In this document: positions 7,689 to 16,836 of the stretch, piece after piece
Numbering within the stretch: the first letter of the stretch is position 1
How the letters are laid out: each line of letters begins with the position of its first letter
Assembly (NCBI GenBank): GCA_016938735.1
Contig: JAFGUB010000004.1
Coordinates: forward strand, 1 to 49,708
From: Campylobacterales bacterium
GTDB lineage: Bacteria > Campylobacterota > Campylobacteria > Campylobacterales > Sulfurimonadaceae
Direction: 5' to 3'
DNA length: 49,708 bases
Program-made: the position numbers and the translations under genes
The notes under the pieces: model-generated
Told to the model about the DNA's origin: nothing
Seen by the model: the letters and a program-made list of their open reading frames with translations, nothing else
Databases searched by the model: none

Positions 7689-9463
7689 TAGCTACAGACC
7701 CGATTGCGCCCCAGGGTCTTGGCCTGATAGAGCGCACTGTCAGCTTGTTTGAAGAGCTGCTCAAAGGTGACGTTTGGATTTTTGGGGCTGCTTACGCCAA
7801 AGGAGCAGGTGACCGTGCCGACCGTTTCGATGGCTAGGGCGGCGATCCGCAGGCGCAGCTTTTCGGCGAGCGCTTCGCAATCGGCGATGCGGGTGCCGGA
7901 GGCGACGATCAGAAACTCTTCTCCGCCCCAGCGTGCGAGCAGATCGCTTTGGCGGATATGTTCTTTGAGCGTATCGGACACAAGACGCAGCACGCGGTCG
8001 CCCATGTCGTGGCCGAAGGCGTCGTTGATCTTTTTGAAGTGGTCGATGTCGATGACGATCAGCGAGTAGCCGCTGTTGAAGGGGTTTTTGCCCGTGACAC
8101 GCTCAAGCAGTCCGCGGCGGTTGAGCAGCGCTGTGAGGGTGTCGCTGTGGGCTTGGGTGGCGAGTTGCTCTTGCTTGAAGCGCAGCATCTCGAGTAGATG
8201 GTTGACAAAACGCGCGACGATGCCGATCTCGGTGTCGCGCTCGGTGCGCAACTTGAGGCGCATATTGCCCGTGCGCATGATCTTGACGATCCCTTCGATG
8301 GTGTCGACCCACGGCATACGGGCGTGGTGCTCCGATACGTTGAGCCCCAACACTTCATGGCGGGGCGGCACCCGCAGGACATTCGCCATACGCAGCAACC
8401 TAAAGAGCGCTAGACCGCACAAAAAGGCAAAGCCAAAGGCCGTAACGATCCCCGTAAGCTGCACCAGCATGAATGAAAGCCGATCCATCCCCGCCGGAAG
8501 GGCGCCAAAGAGCGCCACGGCAAAGGTGCCCCACGCCCCCGCCGCTCCGTGAATCCCCACCACGCTCAGCGGATCGTCGATATGCCATCGCCGCAGCAGC
8601 CATCGGTCGCTATAAAACATCACCCCTACCGACACCAGCCCCACCAGTGCCGATGAGGGCGCATCCATCGAGGCGCAACCGGCCGTGATGCCCACCAACC
8701 CCGAGAGGATGCCGAAGCTAAAGATCTCCACCCCCACGCGCTCTTTGTAAAAAAGGCTCAGCAGATAACCGCCAAAACCCCCAAACGCCCCTGCAAGCGT
8801 GGTGTTGAGCAAGATGGAGGTAATTTTGGCGTCAAAGGCGAGCAGGCTGCCGGCATTGAACCCAAACCACGCAAACCAGAGTATGAAGATTCCAAAGACG
8901 ATGAAGTTGTGGTTGTTGGGCGAGAAGATGACAATGGAGCCTTTACGAAAGCGCCCCAGCCTCGGCCCGAGTGCTATCGCTCCGGCAAGACCGATCCACG
9001 CGCCCACGGAGTGTACCACCGTCGAGCCTGCGAAGTCCACAAAGCCAAGTTCTTTTAGCCACCCCTGCTCGCTCCATGCCCACTGCCCAAAGAGGGGGTA
9101 GATGAGCGCCGTGACCACCACAGCGACCAGAACGTAGCCGCTAAACTTCATCCGCTCCGCCACCGCACCCGAGACGATGGTGGCCGCCGTTGCCGCAAAC
9201 ATCGCCTGAAAGAAGAAGAGGGCGTTTTGGGTCAGATCACCGCCGTCGATCATATAGCCTGCCGCGCCGAACATCAGCCCAAAGCCAACCAGCCAGAAGG
9301 CGATGATGCCGACGATGGTGTCGATAAGGTTTTTCATGGCCACGTTGATGGTATTTTTGGGGCGCACGGTGCCGCTTTCGACCAGCGCGAAGCCCAGTTG
9401 CATCAAAAAGACCAAAAAGGCGCACAAGACGATCCAGAGGATGTCAAGGGGTGCGAGGCTCAC
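7685..9463 (-). CDS. Ammonium transporter (Amt) fused to a GGDEF diguanylate cyclase
   Basis: Residues 1 to about 360 form an Amt channel with 11 or so membrane segments and the twin pore histidines His151 (STVVHSVGAW) and His305 (VVGIHGAAGAWG). A HAMP-like linker (about 385-435) leads to a GGDEF domain with an active-type signature GGEEF (513-517). A product-inhibition I-site RQSD (504-507) stands exactly five residues before it. The layout implies that ammonium binding or transport modulates c-di-GMP synthesis; this is inference by analogy with Amt-histidine kinase fusions. It starts at GTG with AAGGAG just upstream. No perfect palindrome occurs in this 1.8-kb gene. Confidence 0.93.
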   Translation of the reverse strand: MSLAPLDILWIVLCAFLVFLMQLGFALVESGTVRPKNTINVAMKNLIDTIVGIIAFWLVGFGLMFGAAGYMIDGGDLTQNALFFFQAMFAATAATIVSGAVAERMKFSGYVLVAVVVTALIYPLFGQWAWSEQGWLKELGFVDFAGSTVVHSVGAWIGLAGAIALGPRLGRFRKGSIVIFSPNNHNFIVFGIFILWFAWFGFNAGSLLAFDAKITSILLNTTLAGAFGGFGGYLLSLFYKERVGVEIFSFGILSGLVGITAGCASMDAPSSALVGLVSVGVMFYSDRWLLRRWHIDDPLSVVGIHGAAGAWGTFAVALFGALPAGMDRLSFMLVQLTGIVTAFGFAFLCGLALFRLLRMANVLRVPPRHEVLGLNVSEHHARMPWVDTIEGIVKIMRTGNMRLKLRTERDTEIGIVARFVNHLLEMLRFKQEQLATQAHSDTLTALLNRRGLLERVTGKNPFNSGYSLIVIDIDHFKKINDAFGHDMGDRVLRLVSDTLKEHIRQSDLLARWGGEEFLIVASGTRIADCEALAEKLRLRIAALAIETVGTVTCSFGVSSPKNPNVTFEQLFKQADSALYQAKTLGRNRVCSY

Positions 9464-9579
9464 GGAACTCCTTCGGGCGAAATAGAGTATTATAGGTTAT
9501 TTTATAATCTTATGGCTGATTATATTTTATCCACTTTGTACGCTTCGTTGATTGTGCTTCAAATGGGACGCGCTTGGAT

Positions 9580-9585
9580 TATAAT
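9580..9585 (+). promoter_or_regulatory. -10 box for the REC-PAS-HD-GYP signalling operon
   Basis: TATAAT, in the context ATTATAATAG, stands about 60 bases before the ATG at 9646. The presumed leader contains two ACATGT words (9605 and 9615), the second within the palindrome variant ATACATGTAA (9613-9622). No convincing -35 is visible. Confidence 0.5.
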
Positions 9586-9645
9586 AGCCTTCTGTAGCGC
9601 CCCGACATGTTGATACATGTAAAGGGCACCACGGAAGGAGTTTTT

Positions 9646-11025
9646 ATGCCAAAAAAAATTCTGGTCGTTGATGACGTGGTTGAAAATATCCAACTCGTCT
9701 CTAGTATCCTCAAAAAATCAGGTTACAGTATTCTTGTAGCCAAAAACGGCAAAAAAGCACTGGAGATCGTGGCGCAACAGAGCGTCGATCTGATCTTGCT
9801 CGATATCGTCATGCCTGAAATGGACGGCTTCGAGGTGGCCCGCAGGCTCAAAAGCACGCCTGAATATCGAGACATACCGATCGTTTTTCTCACCTCCCAC
9901 GCCGACGCCTCAAGTGTGAGCGAAGGGTTTGCGGTCGGGGCGCAGGACTACGTCTCCAAGCCCTTCAATGCCAGCGAACTCAAAGCGCGGGTTGCGACGC
10001 ATCTGGAGCTCTCCGATTCGCGCAAAGAGCTCAAGCGCAATCTGGATTTAAATATTTCGCTGCTCGATCAGTATAAAACGGTTGTCGATGAGAGCACCAT
10101 CGTCTCCAAAACCGACCCGCACGGCATCATCACCTATGTCAACGACGCCTTTGTGCGCATCTCAGGCTACAGCCGCGAAGAGCTGTTGGGCCATCCGCAC
10201 AGCATCGTGCGCCATAGCGATATGCCCAAGAGTGCCTTTAAGGAGATGTGGGAGACGATCCGCGCTAAAAAAACATGGAAAGGAGAGGTCAAAAACCGCA
10301 AAAAAGATGGCGGCTACTACATTGTGCAAAGCACCATCAGCCCCATTTTAGGAGCCGACGGAGCCATCGAGGAGTACATCAGCGCCCGCAACGACGTCAC
10401 CGAGATCTATGATCTACAAAAAGAGATCGAAGAGACCCAAAAAGAGGTTGTCTTTACGATGGGCTCCATCGGTGAAACCCGCAGTAAGGAGACCGGCAAC
10501 CACGTCAAACGGGTGGCCGAATATTCACGCATTCTCGCTACCCACTGCGGTCTCGATGCGCAATCGGTGGAGCTGCTGGTGCAGGCCTCGCCCATGCATG
10601 ACATCGGCAAGGTCGGCATTCCCGATAACATCTTGCAAAAGCCCGGCAAGCTCGATGATGATGAATATGCCGTTATGCGTACCCACGCAGAGCTGGGCCA
10701 CTCCATGCTCGCCCACTCCAAGCGGCCGCTGCTGCAGATGGCGGCAACCGTGGCCCATGAGCACCATGAGTGGTGGGACGGCACGGGCTATCCGCGCTAC
10801 CTCAAAGGCGAAGAGATCTCCATCTATGGCCGCATTACTGCCCTTGCCGATGTGTTTGATGCGCTGGGCAGCGACCGCTGCTACAAAAAAGCGTGGAGCG
10901 ATGAACGGATTTTCGAGCTGCTGCGCGCACAGCGCGGCATGCAGTTCGATCCGCAGTTGATCGATCTCTTTTTTGAACATCTTGATGCCTTTTTGGCCGT
11001 ACGGGAGCGTTTTCGTGATCTCTAA
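9646..11025 (+). CDS. Response regulator with PAS and HD-GYP domains
   Basis: The 459-residue protein has a receiver domain (about 1-120, phospho-acceptor Asp53 in LLDIVMPEMDG, Lys in SKPF), a PAS domain (about 145-260, redox/aerotaxis-like with GYSREELLGHPHSIVRH) and an HD-GYP phosphodiesterase domain (His318-Asp319 in HDIGKVG, then HHEWWDGTGYP). It probably lowers c-di-GMP when phosphorylated. An in-frame ATG lies at 9607, but 9646 has GGAAGGAG at the right distance and starts MPKKILVVDD, the normal receiver start. The stop overlaps the start of the next gene by 11 bases, so this is the first gene of a signalling operon. Confidence 0.92.
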   Translation: MPKKILVVDDVVENIQLVSSILKKSGYSILVAKNGKKALEIVAQQSVDLILLDIVMPEMDGFEVARRLKSTPEYRDIPIVFLTSHADASSVSEGFAVGAQDYVSKPFNASELKARVATHLELSDSRKELKRNLDLNISLLDQYKTVVDESTIVSKTDPHGIITYVNDAFVRISGYSREELLGHPHSIVRHSDMPKSAFKEMWETIRAKKTWKGEVKNRKKDGGYYIVQSTISPILGADGAIEEYISARNDVTEIYDLQKEIEETQKEVVFTMGSIGETRSKETGNHVKRVAEYSRILATHCGLDAQSVELLVQASPMHDIGKVGIPDNILQKPGKLDDDEYAVMRTHAELGHSMLAHSKRPLLQMAATVAHEHHEWWDGTGYPRYLKGEEISIYGRITALADVFDALGSDRCYKKAWSDERIFELLRAQRGMQFDPQLIDLFFEHLDAFLAVRERFRDL

Positions 11026-12160
11026 ACCCCTAAATGAGACCTACAGACCGACTATTTTGATCATAGACGATGATGCTCATATCATCACCCTCATCACCGA
11101 CGTGCTCAAACACGACTACACCCTCAAAGCCCTCACCGATGCCACAAAGGTGATGGCGTTTGTAGAGCGCCATCCGCGTATCGATCTGATTTTACTCGAT
11201 GTGATGATGCCCCAAATTGACGGCTATGCGCTTTGCAAGCAGCTCAAAGAGTCGCCTCAAGCTACGGCGATTCCGATCATCTTTTTAACCGCGCTCGAGA
11301 GTGACGAAGAGATTGTCAAAGGGCTGCGCCTCGGTGCCGTCGATTACATCACTAAACCCTTTAACATTGAAGTACTCAAAGCCAGAGTCCAGACCCATCT
11401 GCAACTCAAACGCTTTAGCGACTCACTGCTGGAGATCATCGAGGAGAAAGAGGAGCTGCTGATCAAACAATCCAAGATGGCGACGCTGGGTGAGATGTTT
11501 GAGAATATCGCCCACCAGTGGAAACAGCCGCTCTCCATCATTTCGATGGCCTGCAACGATATGGAGGTGGATCATGCGCTGGGCACCTTTAGCGCTGAGG
11601 AGGCGATGCACCAAATCGAGGTGATCCGCCGCGCGCTCGCCCAGCAGGTGACGGCCATCGATACCTTTAGAGACTTTATCAAATACACGCACAAGCCGAC
11701 CCGCTTTGCTCTGGCGGCTTTGATTGAGGAGTGCCGCATCTTTATCAGCTCCAAACTCAACGCGCAGCAGATTGCCTTTGATGCGGCCATTCCTTCCGAG
11801 CTCTATCTGCACGCCGATCGCAGCGCGCTGCTGCAGATTCTGCTCAACCTCTTTAGCAACAGCATCGATGCCCTGCATCGGCGAACTGAACACAGATGGA
11901 TGCACGTTACATGTAAGCAAGAGCAGCAGACGCTGCGCATCGCGCTCTGTGACAACGGCGGGGGCATTCACGAGCCCCATGCGCAAAAGGTCTTTGAGAA
12001 ATACTACACCACCAAAGGCGATTCCGAGGGGAGCGGTCTAGGGCTTTACATGTCGCGTGAAATCGTGATCAAAAAGCTCCATGGCAGCCTCGATTTTCAC
12101 AACACCGATGAGGGCGTCTGTTTCGTGCTCACCCTGCCCAATCACGCACAGGAGCTCTAA
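11015..12160 (+). CDS. Response regulator-histidine kinase hybrid (REC-HisKA-HATPase)
   Basis: The 381-residue protein begins with a receiver domain (Asp62 in LILLDVMMPQIDG, TKPF), followed by a coiled linker and a kinase core. Phospho-acceptor His167 lies in NIAHQWKQPLSI, the N-box is LLNLFSNSIDAL, and the ATP lid is DNGGGI and GSGLGLYMSREI. The AHQWKQPL form of the H-box belongs to the kinase subfamily common in Campylobacterota and other sulfur bacteria. The start is taken as GTG at 11015, preceded by GGGAG. It has no membrane segment, so it is a cytoplasmic relay, probably linked to the flanking genes. One perfect palindrome (11907) reads VTCK in a loop of the ATPase domain. Confidence 0.9.
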   Translation: MISKPLNETYRPTILIIDDDAHIITLITDVLKHDYTLKALTDATKVMAFVERHPRIDLILLDVMMPQIDGYALCKQLKESPQATAIPIIFLTALESDEEIVKGLRLGAVDYITKPFNIEVLKARVQTHLQLKRFSDSLLEIIEEKEELLIKQSKMATLGEMFENIAHQWKQPLSIISMACNDMEVDHALGTFSAEEAMHQIEVIRRALAQQVTAIDTFRDFIKYTHKPTRFALAALIEECRIFISSKLNAQQIAFDAAIPSELYLHADRSALLQILLNLFSNSIDALHRRTEHRWMHVTCKQEQQTLRIALCDNGGGIHEPHAQKVFEKYYTTKGDSEGSGLGLYMSREIVIKKLHGSLDFHNTDEGVCFVLTLPNHAQEL

Positions 12161-12161
12161 G

Positions 12162-15100
12162 ATGGCACTCAAACTCGACTCAGAGCACTTCAAAGCACTG
12201 CTCAACACGACCCAAGACGGTTACTGGGCCGTTAGCCCCGAGGGGATCATCCTCGATGTCAACGAAGCCTACTGCGAGATGAGCGGTTACGCTCAAGTGG
12301 AGATCATCGGCGAGAGTCTGCTGAAGTTTGATATCCACTACGACCCCTCCATGACGGCTGCGCAGATTGAACATTTGAAGCAGAGCGGACGGGGGCGCTT
12401 TGAATCGACCCACCGGCGTAAAGACGGCACCCTTTTTGAGGTGGAGGTCTCGGTCAGTTACGCGCCGATAGAGGGGGGAATACTGTTTTCACTGCTGCGC
12501 GACGTCACGGAGCGACACCGCCAAGCCCAAGCGCTTTTGCAAGAGCGGATGCTGCTTGAGACCATCATCAACACCATTCCCTCTGCACTCTTTTGGAAAA
12601 ACCGCGACGGCGTTTTTGAGGGGGTGAACCGTCGATTTATCGCCGATTCAGGCTTGGCAGAGGCGGCGCAGATTGTGGGCAAAAGCGATTTCGATATGCC
12701 CTGGCATGCGCATGCCCCAAGCTACCGCGACGATGATCTGCGTATCATGCAGACGCAAGAGGCGAAACTGGGCTACATCGAAGCCTTTGGTGCTTCAGGT
12801 GGGAGCGAACGTGTCATACGCACCTCAAAAGTGCCGCTGCGCAACCTTCAAGGCGAGGTGATCGGGGTGCTGGGTATCTTTGATGACATCAGTGCCGAGC
12901 ACCGTGCGACCGAAGCGCTCAAAGTAGCCAAAGAGGAGTTTGAGGCCATCTTCAAAACCTCCAAAGAGGGGATCGCCATCATGAATCTTGAGAGTCGCTT
13001 TCTCGACTTCAACCCTGCCTATGAAGCCCTGACCGGCTACAGCCGCGCGGAGCTTTTGGAACGATCGTGCGTAGGCATGAGCACACCGGAGGATAGAGCG
13101 GCCACACAAGCCGCATTGGCGCAGGCGATCCAGGAGGGTTTTGTACAAAACCTGCAGAAATCCTGCATACGCAAAGAGGGCAGTGTTATTTTTGTAAGCC
13201 TCAATCTTTCACTCCTGCCCGACAAAAAACGCCTACTGATGAGCGTACGCGACATTACCGAACAAAAGCAGCACGAAGCGAGGCTCGAGCAGCTCAATCA
13301 GGAGCTCGAAGTGCGCGTCGAGGAGCGCACCGAAGAGTTGAGTCTGCAAAAAGAGGCCTTCGAGCGGCTCTTTGAGTACTCATCACAAGGGACGCTGATC
13401 ATTCAAAACGGCCGCTACATTCAGTGCAACGCCAAAGTACTTGAGATGATTGGCGTACCCGATAAGAGCCACATTATCGGTAAAACCCCCAGCGAAACCT
13501 CCCCCACCATCCAAAACGACGGCAAGCGCTCAACCGAAAAAGAGACAGAGCTGATCAATGAGGCCAAAGCTAAAGGCTTCGCCCGCTTTGAGTGGGCCCA
13601 TACGCGCCCCGATGGCACCACCTTTCCTTGTGAAGTGACGCTGGTGCCGATCTATCTGCCCTCCAGAGGGGAGATTATGCATGTCACGTGGCGCGATCTC
13701 AGCGAAGAGAAGCGCAAAGAGCAGCTGCTTGAAGAGTCGAGAGAGTATCTCAACAATATCATGGAGAGCGCGATTGACGGTATCGTGGCGATTGATGCGG
13801 CGGGGATGATACAGACCTTCAACAAAGCCGCAGAGGCACTCTTTGGCTTTAGCCGCGAGGAGGTGATCGGGCGCAACGTCTCCCTGCTGATGCCCGAACC
13901 GCACCAAAGCCGCCATGACGGCTACATTAGCGCCTATCTACGCAGCGGCGTGGCCAAAGCGATCGGCCACACCCTAGAGCTCGAGGCGCAGCGCAAAGAC
14001 GGCACGCGCTTTCCCATCTCCTTGCGCGTCGGGGAGATCAAGACCCCTACGCACCACAGTTTTACCGCCTTGCTGCAAGACATTTCGCAGCGCAAAGCGG
14101 TAGAGGCGGCGATGCTGCTGGCCCGTCAGGAGGCAGAGCAGGCAGCTAAAACTAAAGCGGACTTTTTGGCCAATATGAGCCATGAGATCCGCACCCCGCT
14201 CAACGCGATCATCGGCATGAGCTTTTTGGTGATGCAAACGGAGCTTGACGAGAAGCAGTATCTCTACATCAAAAAAATTGACAGTGCGGCGAACCATCTG
14301 CTCGGTGTCATCAACGATATTTTGGACTACTCCAAACTCGAATCGGGCAAGATGGTGCTTGATCACAGCGATTTTGACTTCAATGCCATCTTGGACAACA
14401 TCTCTAATATGTTCAGTTTCAAGGTCCAAGAGAAGGAGATTGAGCTGCTTTATGATATCGACAGCACCATGCCCTACAAGCTCAAAGGCGATGCACTACG
14501 CCTTTCGCAAGTGCTCATCAATCTGGTCAGCAACGCAGTGAAGTTTACCAATGCCGGTACCATCGTGCTGCGCTCAAGACTGCGCGCACGCGAGGGCAAC
14601 AAAGCGCGTATCAGCTTTAGCGTCAAAGATACCGGTATCGGTATGACCGCAGAGCAGGCGGCGCGGCTGTTTCACTCCTTTTCGCAAGTCGATACCTCTG
14701 CCACGAGGCGATATGAGGGAACGGGGCTTGGACTCGTCATTTCACAGCATCTGGTTCATGCGATGCAGGGCACCATCAGCGCCCGGAGCGTCTATGGTAG
14801 CGGCAGCACCTTTAGTTTTGAAGTCGAGCTTGAGCTTCAAGAAGAGCAGCCGCCGCTGGGCAGCAGAACCTTTACACCGATGCGCGTGCTGATAGTCGAT
14901 GACAACCCCATCGCCCTTGAGGTGATTGCCAAAGTCACCTCCTCTTTTCATTATGAGACCCATCAGGTAATGAGCGGCGAACAGGCCATCAGCAAAATGC
15001 GCGACGCACTGACGCGCAATACCCCTTACGATCTGCTCATCATCGATTACAAAATGCCCGGAATCGACGGCCTTGAAACCATTAAGCAGATGGAGGTTCC

Positions 15101-16334
15101 CCAAAACTGCAAGATCGTGATGGTCACTTCAACCGATATGAATGTGCTCAAAGAGCGCGCAGAGGGACTATCGATCGACGCTTTTTTGAGTAAGCCGCTC
15201 ACCCCTTCAAGCCTCTATGACGCCATCGTCGCCCTCCAAAGCCGCAATCGCATGAACACTCTTGAGAGGGTGCGCTCCAATACTTACGTTACCCTTGCCC
15301 AAAAGATTGCGGGAGCCCATCTGCTGGTGGTGGAGGACAACAAACAAAATCAGGAGATCGCCGCCGCCTTTTTGGAAAAAGGGGGCGTGAGCTTCGATTT
15401 TGCCAACAACGGCGAAGAGGCGGTCATGATGGCCCAAAAAAATGTTTATGACGGCGTCTTGATGGATGTACAGATGCCCGTGATGGACGGCTTTGAAGCC
15501 ACACGCCGACTGCGCGGCATTGAGGCTACCTCCACACTGCCCATCATCGCCATGACCGCCAACGCTTTGCATGGGGACCGCCAGCGCTGTCTCAATGCGG
15601 GAATGAACGATTATGTCAGCAAACCGATCGACATCAATAAACTTTTTGAGGTATTGGCATTGCAAATCGTGCCCAAAATCCATAAAGACCTTCAAGAAGC
15701 CATCCCTGAAACCGCAGATGATGCTGCGGTGTTAGGCTGTTTGGAGCTAGACATTAAAAATGCGCTCAGTCGCATGGGCGGGAGCGTTTCACTCTTTGTG
15801 ACGCAAGCACGGCGATTTGCCCGCAGCCATCACGGTTTTACGCAGGAGATTGAAGCGCTTTGCGCAGGGGCAGATACCGAAGCTTTGGTGCGCTTTGTCC
15901 ACTCGCTCAAAGGTACAAGCGGCAGTATCGGGGCAACGCCGCTGTTTGTACAAGCGAAGGAGCTTGAACAGCACCTCAAAGAGAGCGGACTAAGCAAAGA
16001 GAATCTGCAGTCGCTCAAGCAGCTCTCATCCCTGGTGGCTCAAGTAGTCAACAATATTGAAGAGTGTCTTGAACGCTCAGAAACAGCCACGCAACAGGGT
16101 TCGCTCTATACGCCGCAGGAGCTGCGCACAATGCTGTGCGCCCTTAAAGTGCAACTACAGGATTTTGACGCGCAAGCGGTTGATTCGCTCAAAATGAGCG
16201 CCGCAACCCTCTCTGATATGGGCTATGAGGTAGCCTATACGGCACTTTTGGCGCAGGTAGAGGAGTTTAATTTTGATGAAGCGCTGGAACTGCTTGAGCC
16301 CCTTTTACAACAGCTTGAATGTGTTTGCGGCTAA
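12162..16334 (+). CDS. Soluble five-PAS hybrid histidine kinase with two receivers and an Hpt domain
   Basis: The 1390-residue multi-sensor has PAS domains at about 10-120, 128-250, 262-380, 405-520 and 525-650. Then come HisKA (phospho-acceptor His674 in NMSHEIRTPLN), HATPase (NLVSNAVKFT, DTGIGM, GTGLGL), receiver 1 (Asp962, IIDYKMPGIDG), receiver 2 (Asp1102, LMDVQMPVMDG) and a C-terminal Hpt domain (His1247 in FVHSLKGTSG). PAS5 resembles the FixL heme PAS: LMPEPHQSRHDGY with His585. There are no membrane segments. The ATG at 12162 follows AGGAG and directly abuts the previous stop. It is the largest signalling protein here and lacks the palindrome entirely. The input is unknown; oxygen or redox is plausible beside hydrogenase and nif genes, but unproven. 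Confidence 0.92.
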   Translation: MALKLDSEHFKALLNTTQDGYWAVSPEGIILDVNEAYCEMSGYAQVEIIGESLLKFDIHYDPSMTAAQIEHLKQSGRGRFESTHRRKDGTLFEVEVSVSYAPIEGGILFSLLRDVTERHRQAQALLQERMLLETIINTIPSALFWKNRDGVFEGVNRRFIADSGLAEAAQIVGKSDFDMPWHAHAPSYRDDDLRIMQTQEAKLGYIEAFGASGGSERVIRTSKVPLRNLQGEVIGVLGIFDDISAEHRATEALKVAKEEFEAIFKTSKEGIAIMNLESRFLDFNPAYEALTGYSRAELLERSCVGMSTPEDRAATQAALAQAIQEGFVQNLQKSCIRKEGSVIFVSLNLSLLPDKKRLLMSVRDITEQKQHEARLEQLNQELEVRVEERTEELSLQKEAFERLFEYSSQGTLIIQNGRYIQCNAKVLEMIGVPDKSHIIGKTPSETSPTIQNDGKRSTEKETELINEAKAKGFARFEWAHTRPDGTTFPCEVTLVPIYLPSRGEIMHVTWRDLSEEKRKEQLLEESREYLNNIMESAIDGIVAIDAAGMIQTFNKAAEALFGFSREEVIGRNVSLLMPEPHQSRHDGYISAYLRSGVAKAIGHTLELEAQRKDGTRFPISLRVGEIKTPTHHSFTALLQDISQRKAVEAAMLLARQEAEQAAKTKADFLANMSHEIRTPLNAIIGMSFLVMQTELDEKQYLYIKKIDSAANHLLGVINDILDYSKLESGKMVLDHSDFDFNAILDNISNMFSFKVQEKEIELLYDIDSTMPYKLKGDALRLSQVLINLVSNAVKFTNAGTIVLRSRLRAREGNKARISFSVKDTGIGMTAEQAARLFHSFSQVDTSATRRYEGTGLGLVISQHLVHAMQGTISARSVYGSGSTFSFEVELELQEEQPPLGSRTFTPMRVLIVDDNPIALEVIAKVTSSFHYETHQVMSGEQAISKMRDALTRNTPYDLLIIDYKMPGIDGLETIKQMEVPQNCKIVMVTSTDMNVLKERAEGLSIDAFLSKPLTPSSLYDAIVALQSRNRMNTLERVRSNTYVTLAQKIAGAHLLVVEDNKQNQEIAAAFLEKGGVSFDFANNGEEAVMMAQKNVYDGVLMDVQMPVMDGFEATRRLRGIEATSTLPIIAMTANALHGDRQRCLNAGMNDYVSKPIDINKLFEVLALQIVPKIHKDLQEAIPETADDAAVLGCLELDIKNALSRMGGSVSLFVTQARRFARSHHGFTQEIEALCAGADTEALVRFVHSLKGTSGSIGATPLFVQAKELEQHLKESGLSKENLQSLKQLSSLVAQVVNNIEECLERSETATQQGSLYTPQELRTMLCALKVQLQDFDAQAVDSLKMSAATLSDMGYEVAYTALLAQVEEFNFDEALELLEPLLQQLECVCG

Positions 16335-16363
16335 GGGCGAAGCTATCATTGAAGGAGGAAGAG

Positions 16364-16780
16364 ATGATTGAACTGATTTATGTCAGTAGTGCTACAAAAA
16401 CGATGAGTGAAGCGGAACTGCTTGGAATTTTGGAGGTGAGCCGTATCCGTAATCAAGAGGACGGCATCACGGGAATGCTGCTTTATGCCGGGGGGAACTT
16501 TTTTCAGGTGCTTGAAGGGGAACACTCAGCGGTCATGGCAACCTACAACCGCATCCTCAGAGATCCGCGCCACAAAGACTGCATGGTGCTCACCAAAAAT
16601 GAGATCGCGCAACGCTCCTTTCCCGAGTGGTCGATGGGATTTAAATACCTCGGCGCATCAGGAGAGGAGCTCGAAGGATTTAGCGAATTTTTCAACCGCT
16701 CGATGAAACCCGAAGAGATTGCCCAAAAACCGAGTGTCGTGATCGACCTGCTTTACATGTTCAAACGGCGTAATACCTGA
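16364..16780 (+). CDS. BLUF-domain blue-light photoreceptor
   Basis: This stand-alone BLUF protein has 138 residues. It matches the spacing of the AppA BLUF site exactly: Tyr6, Asn30, Gln48, Trp89 and Met91 correspond to AppA Tyr21, Asn45, Gln63, Trp104 and Met106. Further family motifs are GITGMLLY and FFQVLEG. BLUF domains bind FAD and switch hydrogen bonding in blue light; short ones act through partner proteins. The ATG at 16364 has GAAGGAGG upstream and stands 29 bases after the hybrid kinase gene, so it is probably co-transcribed with the kinase and HD-GYP genes. Its partner could be one of these (inference). Confidence 0.92.
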   Translation: MIELIYVSSATKTMSEAELLGILEVSRIRNQEDGITGMLLYAGGNFFQVLEGEHSAVMATYNRILRDPRHKDCMVLTKNEIAQRSFPEWSMGFKYLGASGEELEGFSEFFNRSMKPEEIAQKPSVVIDLLYMFKRRNT

Positions 16781-16836
16781 GTATCCTGCCTCTCTCTAAG
16801 CCGGCAAAAAAACTGTATGAAGATCGTGAGAACCTA

